A stretch of DNA of 64,000 nt from Bacillus sp. FJAT-22090 (GTDB taxonomy: Bacteria > Bacillota > Bacilli > Bacillales_A > Planococcaceae). Each line of letters begins with the position of its first letter. Position 1 is the first letter of the stretch. The translations under genes were made by a program, and so were the position numbers. Positions 29,579 to 37,585 of this stretch are shown here, piece after piece. Under the pieces are notes generated by a model. The model did not search any database. It worked only from the letters and a program-made list of their open reading frames with translations, and was not told where the DNA came from. The DNA is taken from NCBI RefSeq assembly GCF_007676755.1, contig NZ_VEBK01000007.1:124001-188000 (forward strand), given 5' to 3'.

Positions 29579-30874
29579 ATGAAAAAAATAATGATTAAAG
29601 ATATGGCTAACCATGTTGGCGAAACAGTAAAACTTGGTGCATGGCTTGCCAATAAACGTTCAAGCGGCAAAATTGCATTTTTACAATTACGTGACGGCTC
29701 TGGATTCGTACAAGGAGTCGTAGTAAAAGAAGAAGTGGGAGAAGAAATTTTCCAAACTGCTAAAGGGTTAACGCAAGAAACTTCGATGTATGTTGTGGGT
29801 GAAGTAACAAAAGATGAAAGATCTTCATTTGGATATGAGCTACAAGTAAAAGAGATTACCGTTATTCATGCAGCTGTGGACTTTCCCATTACGCCAAAAG
29901 AGCACGGAACTGAGTTTCTTATGGACAACCGTCATTTATGGCTACGATCTAGAAAACAGCATGCCATTATGAAAGTTCGTAACGAAATTATCCGTGCAAC
30001 TTACGAATTTTTTAATACGAATGGTTTCGTCAAAATGGATCCACCAATTTTAACTGGTTCATCTCCAGAGGGTACATCCGAATTATTCCATACAAAGTAT
30101 TTTGACGAAGATGCGTATTTATCTCAATCTGGACAATTATATATGGAAGCTGCAGCAATGGCTCTTGGAAAAGTATTTTCCTTCGGACCTACATTCCGTG
30201 CTGAAAAATCGAAAACTCGACGCCATCTAATTGAATTCTGGATGATTGAACCTGAAATGGCTTTTGTGGAGTTCGATGAGAGCTTGGAAGTGCAAGAGCA
30301 ATACGTAGAATTCATTGCTCAAGCTGTCTTGAAAAATTGTACTCTAGAGTTAGAACGTCTAGGACGCGATGTATCAAAACTCGAAAATATTAAAGCACCT
30401 TTCCCTAGAATTACATATGATGATGCAGTAAAATTTCTGCATGAGAAAGGCTTTGATGATATTGAGTGGGGAGATGACTTTGGTGCTCCACACGAAACTG
30501 CAATTGCTGAAAGTTATGACAAACCTGTATTCATCACACATTATCCAAAAGGCATTAAACCATTTTATATGCAACCACATCCGGAAAGAGAAGATGTTGT
30601 ATTATGTGCAGATTTAATTGCTCCAGAAGGTTATGGGGAAATCATAGGTGGATCAGAGCGTATTCACGACTATGATCTACTAAAACAACGAATACAAGAA
30701 CATGGATTAGATGAAGCGGCATATTCATGGTATTTAGATCTTAGCAAACAAGGTTCTGTGCCACATTCAGGATTTGGTCTTGGATTAGAGCGGACAGTTG
30801 CCTGGTTAAGTGGAGCGGAGCATGTACGTGAGTCGATACCATTCCCACGTTTATTGAACCGTCTATATCCATAA
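29579..30874 (+). CDS. asnS: Asparaginyl-tRNA synthetase
   Basis: Class IIb synthetase charging tRNA-Asn. The N-terminal OB-fold anticodon-binding domain is seen in [32 protein letters not shown]. Motif 2 is [22 protein letters not shown] and motif 3 [13 protein letters not shown]. 431 residues against 430 in B. subtilis. The ATG at 29579 follows GTGGAGGA at 5 bp. The presence of AsnRS means Asn-tRNA need not be made by the GatCAB route. Confidence 0.95.
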   Translation: MKKIMIKDMANHVGETVKLGAWLANKRSSGKIAFLQLRDGSGFVQGVVVKEEVGEEIFQTAKGLTQETSMYVVGEVTKDERSSFGYELQVKEITVIHAAVDFPITPKEHGTEFLMDNRHLWLRSRKQHAIMKVRNEIIRATYEFFNTNGFVKMDPPILTGSSPEGTSELFHTKYFDEDAYLSQSGQLYMEAAAMALGKVFSFGPTFRAEKSKTRRHLIEFWMIEPEMAFVEFDESLEVQEQYVEFIAQAVLKNCTLELERLGRDVSKLENIKAPFPRITYDDAVKFLHEKGFDDIEWGDDFGAPHETAIAESYDKPVFITHYPKGIKPFYMQPHPEREDVVLCADLIAPEGYGEIIGGSERIHDYDLLKQRIQEHGLDEAAYSWYLDLSKQGSVPHSGFGLGLERTVAWLSGAEHVRESIPFPRLLNRLYP

Positions 30875-30921
30875 TACGTAAATATTGAACATTGTAATAT
30901 TGTTAGAAAGGGAGTACGAGT

Positions 30922-31632
30922 ATGCAAAAGCGAGATCGACTCCGTATCTGGATTGAGCAGGGAAATGTTACCATTTCCCAGCTTTTTTTTAGTCGTTACA
31001 AAGCGATTAATATAAAAGATGAGGAAGCGATTCTTTTATTGCATTTAATCGCTTATGGAGAAGCAGGAAACCATTTTCCGACACCACAGAATTTGGTAGA
31101 TCGAACGCATTTTAATGAAAGCAAAGTAGTTAGTATTCTGCAACGTCTCGTTCAAAAAGGGCTTATTCAAATTGATCAACATATGGATTCTGATGGTGTT
31201 CACTATGAATATTATGCTTTTCACCATTTATGGGAGCTGTTGCTGGATTGTTTAGAACAAGAAGAGAGCAATGCGGAGGACAAGCAAGAAAAAGAAGAAG
31301 AAGGCGAAATATATAAGTTATTCGAACAAGAATTTGGAAGATTATTATCGCCTATGGAATACGAAACAATTGGCATGTGGTTTGACCAAGATAAACATAC
31401 AGCGGCTTTAATTCGCTTAGCATTGAAAGAAGCAGTTTTATCGCAGAAACTTAGCTTGCGATATATTGATCGCATTTTATTTGAATGGAAAAAGAAAAAT
31501 ATTAAAACGGTTGAAGCAGCTGAAAATCAATCAGCACAATTTAGACAGTTTACAACGGTTTCAAAACAAGTAGAACAATTACCAACTTCCGCAAAAGTCC
31601 CATTTTACAACTGGTTAGAAGAGAGAGAGTAG
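30922..31632 (+). CDS. dnaD: Replication initiation / primosome protein DnaD
   Basis: Helps load the replicative helicase at oriC and in restart, together with DnaA, DnaB and DnaI. The N-terminal winged-helix DDBH1 domain (about 20-105) is followed by an acidic linker rich in E and K (about 115-130) and the DDBH2 domain with LSPMEYETIGMWFDQDKHTAALIRLALKEA. The YxxxIL-like motif appears as YIDRILFEWKKKNIKT. 236 residues. It precedes nth, as in B. subtilis. Confidence 0.93.
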   Translation: MQKRDRLRIWIEQGNVTISQLFFSRYKAINIKDEEAILLLHLIAYGEAGNHFPTPQNLVDRTHFNESKVVSILQRLVQKGLIQIDQHMDSDGVHYEYYAFHHLWELLLDCLEQEESNAEDKQEKEEEGEIYKLFEQEFGRLLSPMEYETIGMWFDQDKHTAALIRLALKEAVLSQKLSLRYIDRILFEWKKKNIKTVEAAENQSAQFRQFTTVSKQVEQLPTSAKVPFYNWLEERE

Positions 31633-31644
31633 GAGGGATAAATT

Positions 31645-32301
31645 GTGCTGACGAAAGTACAATGGCATTATTGCCTAGATGAGATGGAGCGAATGTTTCC
31701 CAACGCTCATTGTGAACTAGTTCATAAAAATCCGTTTGAGTTGCTAGTTGCAACATTATTATCTGCTCAATGTACAGATGTACTCGTGAACAAAGTAACA
31801 AAGAGCTTATTTCAAAAATACACAAAGCCAGAAGATTACTTAGCAGTCTCAATAGAAGAATTACAAAATGATATTCGATCGATTGGTTTGTACCGCAACA
31901 AAGCGAAAAATATTCAAGCTTTAAGTAAACAGCTGATTGAATTATATGATGGGGAAGTACCAGCAAATAGAGATTTACTCACTACTTTTCCAGGTGTAGG
32001 ACGTAAAACAGCAAACGTCGTTGTGTCCGTTGCATTTGATATTCCAGCTATTGCAGTAGATACCCACGTAGAGCGGGTAACCAAACGACTAGGGCTTTGT
32101 AGATGGAAAGACTCAGTTCTACAAGTCGAAGAAACACTTATGAAAAAAACACCAATAGAACTTTGGTCTAAGGCACATCATCAACTCATATTCTTTGGCC
32201 GCTACCACTGCAAAGCCCAAAATCCCAATTGCCCGGAATGTCCTTTGCTATCTTTATGCCGTGAAGGTAAGAAAAGGATGAATAAAATTGTCCAATCATA
32301 A
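31645..32301 (+). CDS. nth: Endonuclease III
   Basis: DNA glycosylase/AP lyase removing oxidised pyrimidines. The helix-hairpin-helix LLTTFPGVGRKTANVVVS carries the catalytic lysine, and the catalytic aspartate is in AVDTHVERV. The [4Fe-4S] loop shows exact C-x6-C-x2-C-x5-C spacing in CKAQNPNCPECPLLSLC. 218 residues, starting at GTG 31645 behind AGGAGGG. The end overlaps ypoC by 14 bp. Confidence 0.96.
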   Translation: MLTKVQWHYCLDEMERMFPNAHCELVHKNPFELLVATLLSAQCTDVLVNKVTKSLFQKYTKPEDYLAVSIEELQNDIRSIGLYRNKAKNIQALSKQLIELYDGEVPANRDLLTTFPGVGRKTANVVVSVAFDIPAIAVDTHVERVTKRLGLCRWKDSVLQVEETLMKKTPIELWSKAHHQLIFFGRYHCKAQNPNCPECPLLSLCREGKKRMNKIVQS

Positions 32302-32590
32302 AATGGATGATGCATTTACCCGCTGGGATGAATTGCGTGGTAACTTAACAATTCTTTTTCGAGACAAGAATTTCAATAGAAGCGATTACATGGAACAGGG
32401 TATTCAGCTTTTAGAATCTATTCTAGCTGAAGTAGAAGATGCTGCCCCTATTAATTTTTCGGAGCGCTTCGCCTTTATACAAAACAATAAACAAAATCAT
32501 ACTGCATTTCGTCAATTGGATGAGTTATTCAAAGAGACAAAAAAGAAAAATGCCCGTCTTCGAGTGCAGAATACCCAAAAAAGAGAATGA
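32288..32590 (+). CDS. ypoC: YpoC-like protein
   Basis: A small soluble protein of 100 residues with no known function, assigned by position between nth and ponA as in B. subtilis. TTG 32288 has AAAAGGA 10 bp upstream and overlaps the nth end; ATG 32303 is an alternative without a ribosome-binding site. The stop codon lies inside the 5' arm of the following terminator, so translation of the last codons covers the hairpin. Confidence 0.75.
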   Translation: MSNHKMDDAFTRWDELRGNLTILFRDKNFNRSDYMEQGIQLLESILAEVEDAAPINFSERFAFIQNNKQNHTAFRQLDELFKETKKKNARLRVQNTQKRE

Positions 32591-32617
32591 GCACACCGCT
32601 CATTCTCTTTTTTGGGT
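32573..32617 (+). terminator. 20-bp perfect-stem terminator overlapping the ypoC stop
   Basis: ACCCAAAAAAGAGAATGAGC is matched base for base by its complement after a 5-nt loop; A and T runs on both sides make it usable in either direction. Confidence 0.92.
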
Positions 32618-32625
32618 AAGTAGGG

Positions 32626-33392
32626 GCGAAAAAGTAAGAAAACGGCTAAACGCAACCATATGAGCCACGAGCGCAACCAAACTTAGCGCAAGGACAACCA
32701 TTTATCAAAAAGCGCTCACTTAATAGAAAAAGCATAATTTGTGAACGAAAAAGTAAGAAAATGGCTAAACGCAACCAAATGGACCACGAGCGCAATCATT
32801 TTCGGTGTGAAAGCAACCAATTAACAAGTGAGCGCAATCAAACTTAGCGCAGGGGCAACCAATTCAGCAACGAGAGCAACCATTTATCAAAAAAGAGCTC
32901 ACTTAATAAAAAAAGCATAATTTGTGAGCGAAAAAGTAAGAAAATGGCTAAACGCAACCATATGAGCCACGAGCGCAATCAATTTCAGCATGAAAGCAAC
33001 CAATTAACAAGTGAGCACAACCAAACTTAGCGCAGGGGCAACCAATTCAGCAACGAGGGCAACCAATTATCAAAAAGAGCTCACTTAATAGAAAAAGCAT
33101 AATTTGTGAGCGAAAAAGTAAGAAAATGGCTAAACGCAACCATATGAGCAACGAGCGCAATCAATTTCAGCATGAAAGCAACCAATTGACAGGCGAGAGC
33201 AACCATTTATCAAAAAGAGCTCACTTAATAAAAAAAGCATAATTTGTGAGCGAAAAAGTAAGAAAATGGCTAAATGCAACCATATGAGCCACGAGCGCAA
33301 TCAATTTCAGCATGAGAGCAACCAAACTCAGCGCAAGGGCAACCAATTCAGCAACGAGAGCAACCAATTTTACCACGAAAAGGTACTCACCA
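32626..33392. repeat. Tandem array of five ~140-183-bp units built from 21-bp sub-repeats
   Basis: Units start at 32626, 32745, 32928, 33110 and 33250, each with the head GCGAAAAAGTAAGAAAATGG. Two are full length (183 and 182 bp); the others are shortened by whole 21-bp sub-repeats. Each unit holds three to six sub-repeats beginning [ACG]GCAA[CT]CA, then a linker in which GCTCAC and GTGAGC can pair. On the + strand a sub-repeat reads as a heptad such as R-N-Q-F-Q-H-E. The same family occurs at 23214-23502. No repeat/spacer pattern, so not CRISPR. Confidence 0.92.
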
Positions 33393-33404
33393 TACAATAA
33401 GCTA

Positions 33405-33434
33405 CAAAAAAAGAGCAATCCTTTAGAGGATTGC
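33405..33434 (-). terminator. Terminator of ponA
   Basis: On the minus strand GCAATCC...GGATTGC is followed by TCTTTTTTT; it lies 16 bp after the ponA stop. Confidence 0.88.
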
Positions 33435-33449
33435 ACTTTTCATTAGAAA

Positions 33450-36113
33450 TTATGGACTTACATTTGTATTTTCTTCCCCGTCACTTGTTCCATCTGGATT
33501 TGTATAGTCGCCTGGATTTACTTCTCCATCTGTATTTCCATTGTTTCCATTCTCATTGGTATTGCTATTGCCATTATTATTTCCGTTTCCATTTCCATTG
33601 TTGTTTCCGTTCCAATTTCCATTCCCATTATTGTTTCCGTTTCCGTTATTATTCCCGTTTCCATTCCCATTGTTATTCTTATCCTCCGAGCTTTCGTTTT
33701 CATCTGGCTCAGCAGGAGGAATGTCTTCTTCAAGATCTTCTTCGACAAAACCTTCAATTATGAGAGGAACAGATGCAGGAGCACTTCGAATATCATCCGA
33801 AACTGCTACTACGGTAAATACGTACGTACTTCCTGGAATTAGACTTTGTACAATTAAACCAGTTTGATCGGTTGTTTGTAATATTTCAGATGGTCCATTA
33901 TCGATTGCTACGGAGACTTCAAATTTTACATTTTCATCTCCATCTTTCGGTTGTTCATAGTCCCACATTAATGTGGCAGAAGATGTACCCTCGTCGTAAT
34001 CAACCTTTAGATTAGTTGGAGCATTTAACTCTTTCTGTTCATATTCCTCAGAGACCGTAGTAGGTTCAGTGCCTTTGACAAATAGCTCTGTAGATTTTAA
34101 ATTATCTGGCGTATATTCACTTGCTAACTGAAGGGGATCGGTTCCTTTTTCAATCGTCACTTCTACGACTGAATTAGGTTTACTGAATTTGGCCGTTTCC
34201 TTTCCTTCTGAAATATTAGCCATCACTTTTTTAAAGATTTTTTGTGGTAAATAACGTTCTTCATTTGTAGTCATTGGTGTTTTCATCTCTGGGTAACCAG
34301 CCCAAACTGCGATAGAGTAGTTTGTTGTGTAACCAGCAAACCAAACATCAGGAAATGCGCTTCTTGGTAAATCCCATTCTTTCATTTGGTTCGAGTCATA
34401 GTTGGATGTACCCGATTTACCGGCGATATCTAAGCCACTAATTGCTGCTGTTTTAGCAGTTCCTTTAGTTAATACGTCACGTAAGATATCTGTAATTATA
34501 TATGCTGTTGAATCTTTCATTACTGCTTTTTGTTTAGGACGGTAATCCTTTTCTGTTTTTCCGTCACGATAAACTATTTTATTGATTGCATATGGTTCCG
34601 TATGAATACCACTATTACCAAATGCAGCAAATGCACCAGCCATTTGAATTGGAGACATGGCTTTCGATGTACCACCAATTGCACTACTTTCGTGTACTTC
34701 TCCAATGTCGATACCAAAACGATTAATAAATTCTTTTGCGTTTTTTGTACCGACTTCTTTTAATGTTTTTACTGCAGGTACATTTTGAGAGTTGTAAAGT
34801 GCTTCGCGCATTGTCATCTTGCCTTTATATTTCCCACTGAAGTTTCGAATTACTTGTTTTGTACCTGTATAAGTCATTTCTTCATCTAAGATTGTTTGAC
34901 CGGTAGACCAATTTAAAAATTCTACTGCTGGGCCATAATCAAGCAAAGGTTTAATAGTTGAACCTGGTGATCTAAGTTTCATATCGTGGGCATAGTTGTA
35001 ACCACGATCAGCTCCGTAGTTACGACCACCACCGACAGCTGCGATTGCACCCGTTTTTGTATCAATGACTGCTACAGCAGACTGAATGTCTTTTGTTGGA
35101 AACATATCAGAATTCAACGTTTCTTCTACTTGTTTTTGTGCTTTTGGTTGAAGTGTTGTGTAGATGGTAATCCCTTCTGAAATTGAATCTCCGTCTCCTT
35201 TTTTCTCCAACTCATCTAAAACGATGTCTATAAAAGCATCATATTTAGAACCCTGTTTTGCCACTCGATCTTCTTCGGGAAGTAACCCATCCTCTATCGG
35301 AACTGCTTGAGCAGCTTTCATTTCCTCGTCCGTAATTTTTCCATGTAAATTCATAAGATGGAGCACGATATTTCTTCTTTTTTCTGCACGTTCAGGATAT
35401 TTGAAAGGATTGTAATTATTTGGGCTTTGTGGCATACCTGCCAATACAGCAAATTCATCCAACTTCAAGTCCTTTAGTTCTTTGCCATAAAACTTTTTAG
35501 CAGCAGTTCCAATCCCATATGTTCTTCCAGACATTAATACTTTATTAAAATACATTTCAAAAATTTCTTCTTTTGAATATTTTCGTTCTAATTGAACAGC
35601 CAGATAGGCTTCTTGAGCTTTACGTTTTAATGTTTTTTCCGTAGTAAGGAATGAATTTTTAATCACTTGCTGTGTAAGCGTACTTGCACCTTGAGATCCA
35701 AAACCACTTGTAAAGTTTGCCAGAACTGCTTTTCCTAAGCGTAGGAAATCGACACCCATATGATCGTAAAAACGGACGTCTTCTGTTGCGAGAATTGCAT
35801 CTTCCATTTGTTGAGGTATTTCATCATACGGTATATATTCTCTGTCTTCTGCTCCGACTGTTGCAAATACATCTCCATTTGCATCTAACAGTTTCGGGCT
35901 AATAGGGTCTTTTAAAGAACTTTCATCTAACTTAGGTGCTGTGCTTGCATAATAAGCGAAGAGTGATCCTCCACCTATAGCTCCTAAGACACCTAAAGCG
36001 AGTATTATTAATATTATTCGTTTTATCCAAACCTTAACTGGTTTAGCTGTTTTTTTCTTTTTTTGTTGTAATTGCTTTCTTCGTTGTTCACGAGTTTGTT
36101 TTTGCTCACTCAT
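33450..36113 (-). CDS. ponA: Class A penicillin-binding protein 1 (PBP1A/1B)
   Basis: Bifunctional peptidoglycan glycosyltransferase/transpeptidase, 887 residues. A basic cytoplasmic tail and one membrane helix (about 32-54) lead into the GT51 domain (EDVRFYDHMGVD, GASTLTQQVIKN) and the transpeptidase with SPGSTIKP (catalytic Ser), SQN and KSGT. A fibronectin type III-like domain (about 690-790) follows. The last ~75 residues are an Asn/Gly-rich, acidic low-complexity tail, probably disordered outside the cell. Transcribed with recU, which is 21 bp upstream. Confidence 0.95.
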   Translation of the reverse strand: MSEQKQTREQRRKQLQQKKKKTAKPVKVWIKRIILIILALGVLGAIGGGSLFAYYASTAPKLDESSLKDPISPKLLDANGDVFATVGAEDREYIPYDEIPQQMEDAILATEDVRFYDHMGVDFLRLGKAVLANFTSGFGSQGASTLTQQVIKNSFLTTEKTLKRKAQEAYLAVQLERKYSKEEIFEMYFNKVLMSGRTYGIGTAAKKFYGKELKDLKLDEFAVLAGMPQSPNNYNPFKYPERAEKRRNIVLHLMNLHGKITDEEMKAAQAVPIEDGLLPEEDRVAKQGSKYDAFIDIVLDELEKKGDGDSISEGITIYTTLQPKAQKQVEETLNSDMFPTKDIQSAVAVIDTKTGAIAAVGGGRNYGADRGYNYAHDMKLRSPGSTIKPLLDYGPAVEFLNWSTGQTILDEEMTYTGTKQVIRNFSGKYKGKMTMREALYNSQNVPAVKTLKEVGTKNAKEFINRFGIDIGEVHESSAIGGTSKAMSPIQMAGAFAAFGNSGIHTEPYAINKIVYRDGKTEKDYRPKQKAVMKDSTAYIITDILRDVLTKGTAKTAAISGLDIAGKSGTSNYDSNQMKEWDLPRSAFPDVWFAGYTTNYSIAVWAGYPEMKTPMTTNEERYLPQKIFKKVMANISEGKETAKFSKPNSVVEVTIEKGTDPLQLASEYTPDNLKSTELFVKGTEPTTVSEEYEQKELNAPTNLKVDYDEGTSSATLMWDYEQPKDGDENVKFEVSVAIDNGPSEILQTTDQTGLIVQSLIPGSTYVFTVVAVSDDIRSAPASVPLIIEGFVEEDLEEDIPPAEPDENESSEDKNNNGNGNGNNNGNGNNNGNGNWNGNNNGNGNGNNNGNSNTNENGNNGNTDGEVNPGDYTNPDGTSDGEENTNVSP

Positions 36114-36134
36114 AAACGTCTCCTCACTTTCACT

Positions 36135-36734
36135 TTATACGTTCAAGTCATTAACTATTTTTAAATAATCAATTCTTGGTGCATATTTGGGCATGATTTC
36201 GATTGCGTGCTCTTCAAATTCGGTTAAGGCAATAGATTTTCTTCCTCCCGCTAGCATTCTATCCCAATACTGCTTTAACTGGTCAAAAGGTAAATAGAAA
36301 TAGCGATCCATTGCGGAAAAGCGAACGAGTAAGAAACTGATGCCATGTTGTTTTGCTACTTTACTCATATGTTCAACTTGATGGAGATGAACATTTTTTA
36401 AAGGAAATGCTGTTCTATTTTCCGTTTCTTTTGCCTCAAAGTCAATATATTTCCCTTTAAATACTCCATTAAAGTCGGTAGTGGATGGTGTCCGATAGTA
36501 TGCTTCTTTAATAACAGCACTACTTCTACTTGGATAATCGACTTTTACAACTTGAATTGGTATTGGTTTTTTATAAATGACTGCTATTTCATGCGCAAGA
36601 TAGTATTCGTTTGCATCGCTTATCTCATCTTCTAAAGTTCTACCCCTATTGCTAAAAGAATAATCTTTTGTTTTTTTAGTTTTCGTTTTCTGGTTGGGAG
36701 TATAGACTTTCCCATTTGGATAATGAATAGCCAA
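36135..36734 (-). CDS. recU: Holliday junction resolvase RecU
   Basis: Cuts Holliday junctions during recombination and chromosome segregation. Catalytic blocks are SNRGRTLEDEI, SRSSAVIKEAYYRTPSTTDFNGVFKGKYIDFEAKET (the active-site D, E and K), and the C-terminal PKYAPRIDYLKIV. I start it at TTG (complement of 36732-36734), giving MAIHYPNGK, 199 residues, like B. subtilis RecU; the GTG at 36743 overlaps the ribosome-binding site GAGAGG. recU-ponA is a conserved pair. Confidence 0.93.
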   Translation of the reverse strand: MAIHYPNGKVYTPNQKTKTKKTKDYSFSNRGRTLEDEISDANEYYLAHEIAVIYKKPIPIQVVKVDYPSRSSAVIKEAYYRTPSTTDFNGVFKGKYIDFEAKETENRTAFPLKNVHLHQVEHMSKVAKQHGISFLLVRFSAMDRYFYLPFDQLKQYWDRMLAGGRKSIALTEFEEHAIEIMPKYAPRIDYLKIVNDLNV

Positions 36735-36982
36735 GATCCTCACCTCTCTATGCTATTAGTTTATCACTTTTGGGCAGGAAGACTCCACCCTCAATGATGT
36801 GTAATGCATATTCTGATCCAACACAAGATAATTAGACGCTAACTATTCATATTTAGTTTCATTCCCCCTATTTGCGACTGTTTGTCGACATTCTACTAGT
36901 TTTGTCCATTTAAAAGAACGTTTGTCGAGAGGGGAGGTATTTCTAAAAAAATAGGGAACATACACTAAAAGGAGGTAGGAAA

Positions 36983-37138
36983 ATGAATAAAATTGAACGT
37001 ATTATTGACCAATTAGAGTTGTTGGAGTACTTACTAGAAAATCGATTGAGTGACGAACAAGATCAATTTGAAGCGGATTTCAGCAAATCATCTTTTCGTT
37101 TGCTTGGCAAGCTAGAGAAAATTGAAAATCAATTGTAA
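36983..37138 (+). CDS. Unassigned 51-residue protein
   Basis: ATG 36983 stands 6 bp after a near-perfect AAAAGGAGG and opens a 51-codon frame. The product is highly charged and helical, with heptad-like leucines (MNKIERIIDQLELLEYLLEN...LLGKLEKIENQL). There is no membrane segment or Cys, so it is probably a small cytosolic helical-hairpin protein. It occupies the position of the small yppC/yppD genes beside recU and yppE in B. subtilis, but I cannot match it to a named family. Confidence 0.65.
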   Translation: MNKIERIIDQLELLEYLLENRLSDEQDQFEADFSKSSFRLLGKLEKIENQL

Positions 37139-37213
37139 GGAATGTACGTTCGTTTGAAACTAGTAATATCGTTTAATATTTGTTAAACTATTACTAGAAT
37201 GCGGGGGATTATT

Positions 37214-37585
37214 TTGTCGTTATTACAATTAAGTAAACAGTTATTAATAGAATGCGATGAAAGCATAGTACGTTTTCATTTATATAGAGAAGAAGATAGA
37301 GAACCTGATTTTTTTCAAGATGTGAGGCCACATGCATATAAAATAGATGAATTATTGCTTGAATGGGAAAAACTCGTTTGGACGTGGATTCGAGTGAAGC
37401 GACCAAAATATGTACACCCCAGTCAAATTGAGTCCTTACTTGAATCCATGAAGCAATTTATTGTCCAGTCCTATTATAAAGGTACGAGTAAGAAAAGATT
37501 CCTAAAAACGATTCATTCGTCGAAATATACACTAGAAACAATTATTCAAGCGATCAGCGAAGTGGGGGATGAATATGAGGACTAA
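37214..37585 (+). CDS. yppE: DUF1798 protein YppE
   Basis: A 123-residue helical protein of the YppE/DUF1798 family; function unknown. The diagnostic segment is IRVKRPKYVHPSQIESLLESMKQFIVQSYY. The start is TTG 37214, six bases after GCGGGGG, giving the same length as B. subtilis YppE. An in-frame ATG at 37199 overlaps that ribosome-binding site and is less likely. The end overlaps mrfA by 11 bp. Confidence 0.87.
   Translation: MSLLQLSKQLLIECDESIVRFHLYREEDREPDFFQDVRPHAYKIDELLLEWEKLVWTWIRVKRPKYVHPSQIESLLESMKQFIVQSYYKGTSKKRFLKTIHSSKYTLETIIQAISEVGDEYED

Noticed and set aside
29552-29579. T-box leader for asnS
   Set aside because: The 26-bp gap is far too short, and no T-box sequence (AGGGTGGNACCGCG) is present.
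32626-33392. CRISPR-like appearance of regularly spaced repeats
   Set aside because: The 21-bp units are contiguous with no unique spacers, the repeats are degenerate, and there are no cas genes nearby.
33221-33436. Minus-strand frame of 71 codons encoding a Leu/Val/Ala heptad-like peptide
   Set aside because: It is the reverse reading of the 21-bp repeat array; it begins and ends in non-conserved sequence, and lacks a good ribosome-binding site.
33431-33867. Plus-strand frames rich in Phe/Leu/His opposite the end of ponA
   Set aside because: These are antisense readings of the Asn/Gly low-complexity codons of PonA.
36958-36966. CATACACTA resembling a sporulation -10 box before the 51-residue gene
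   Set aside because: It would start transcription inside the ribosome-binding site, so the match is probably chance.
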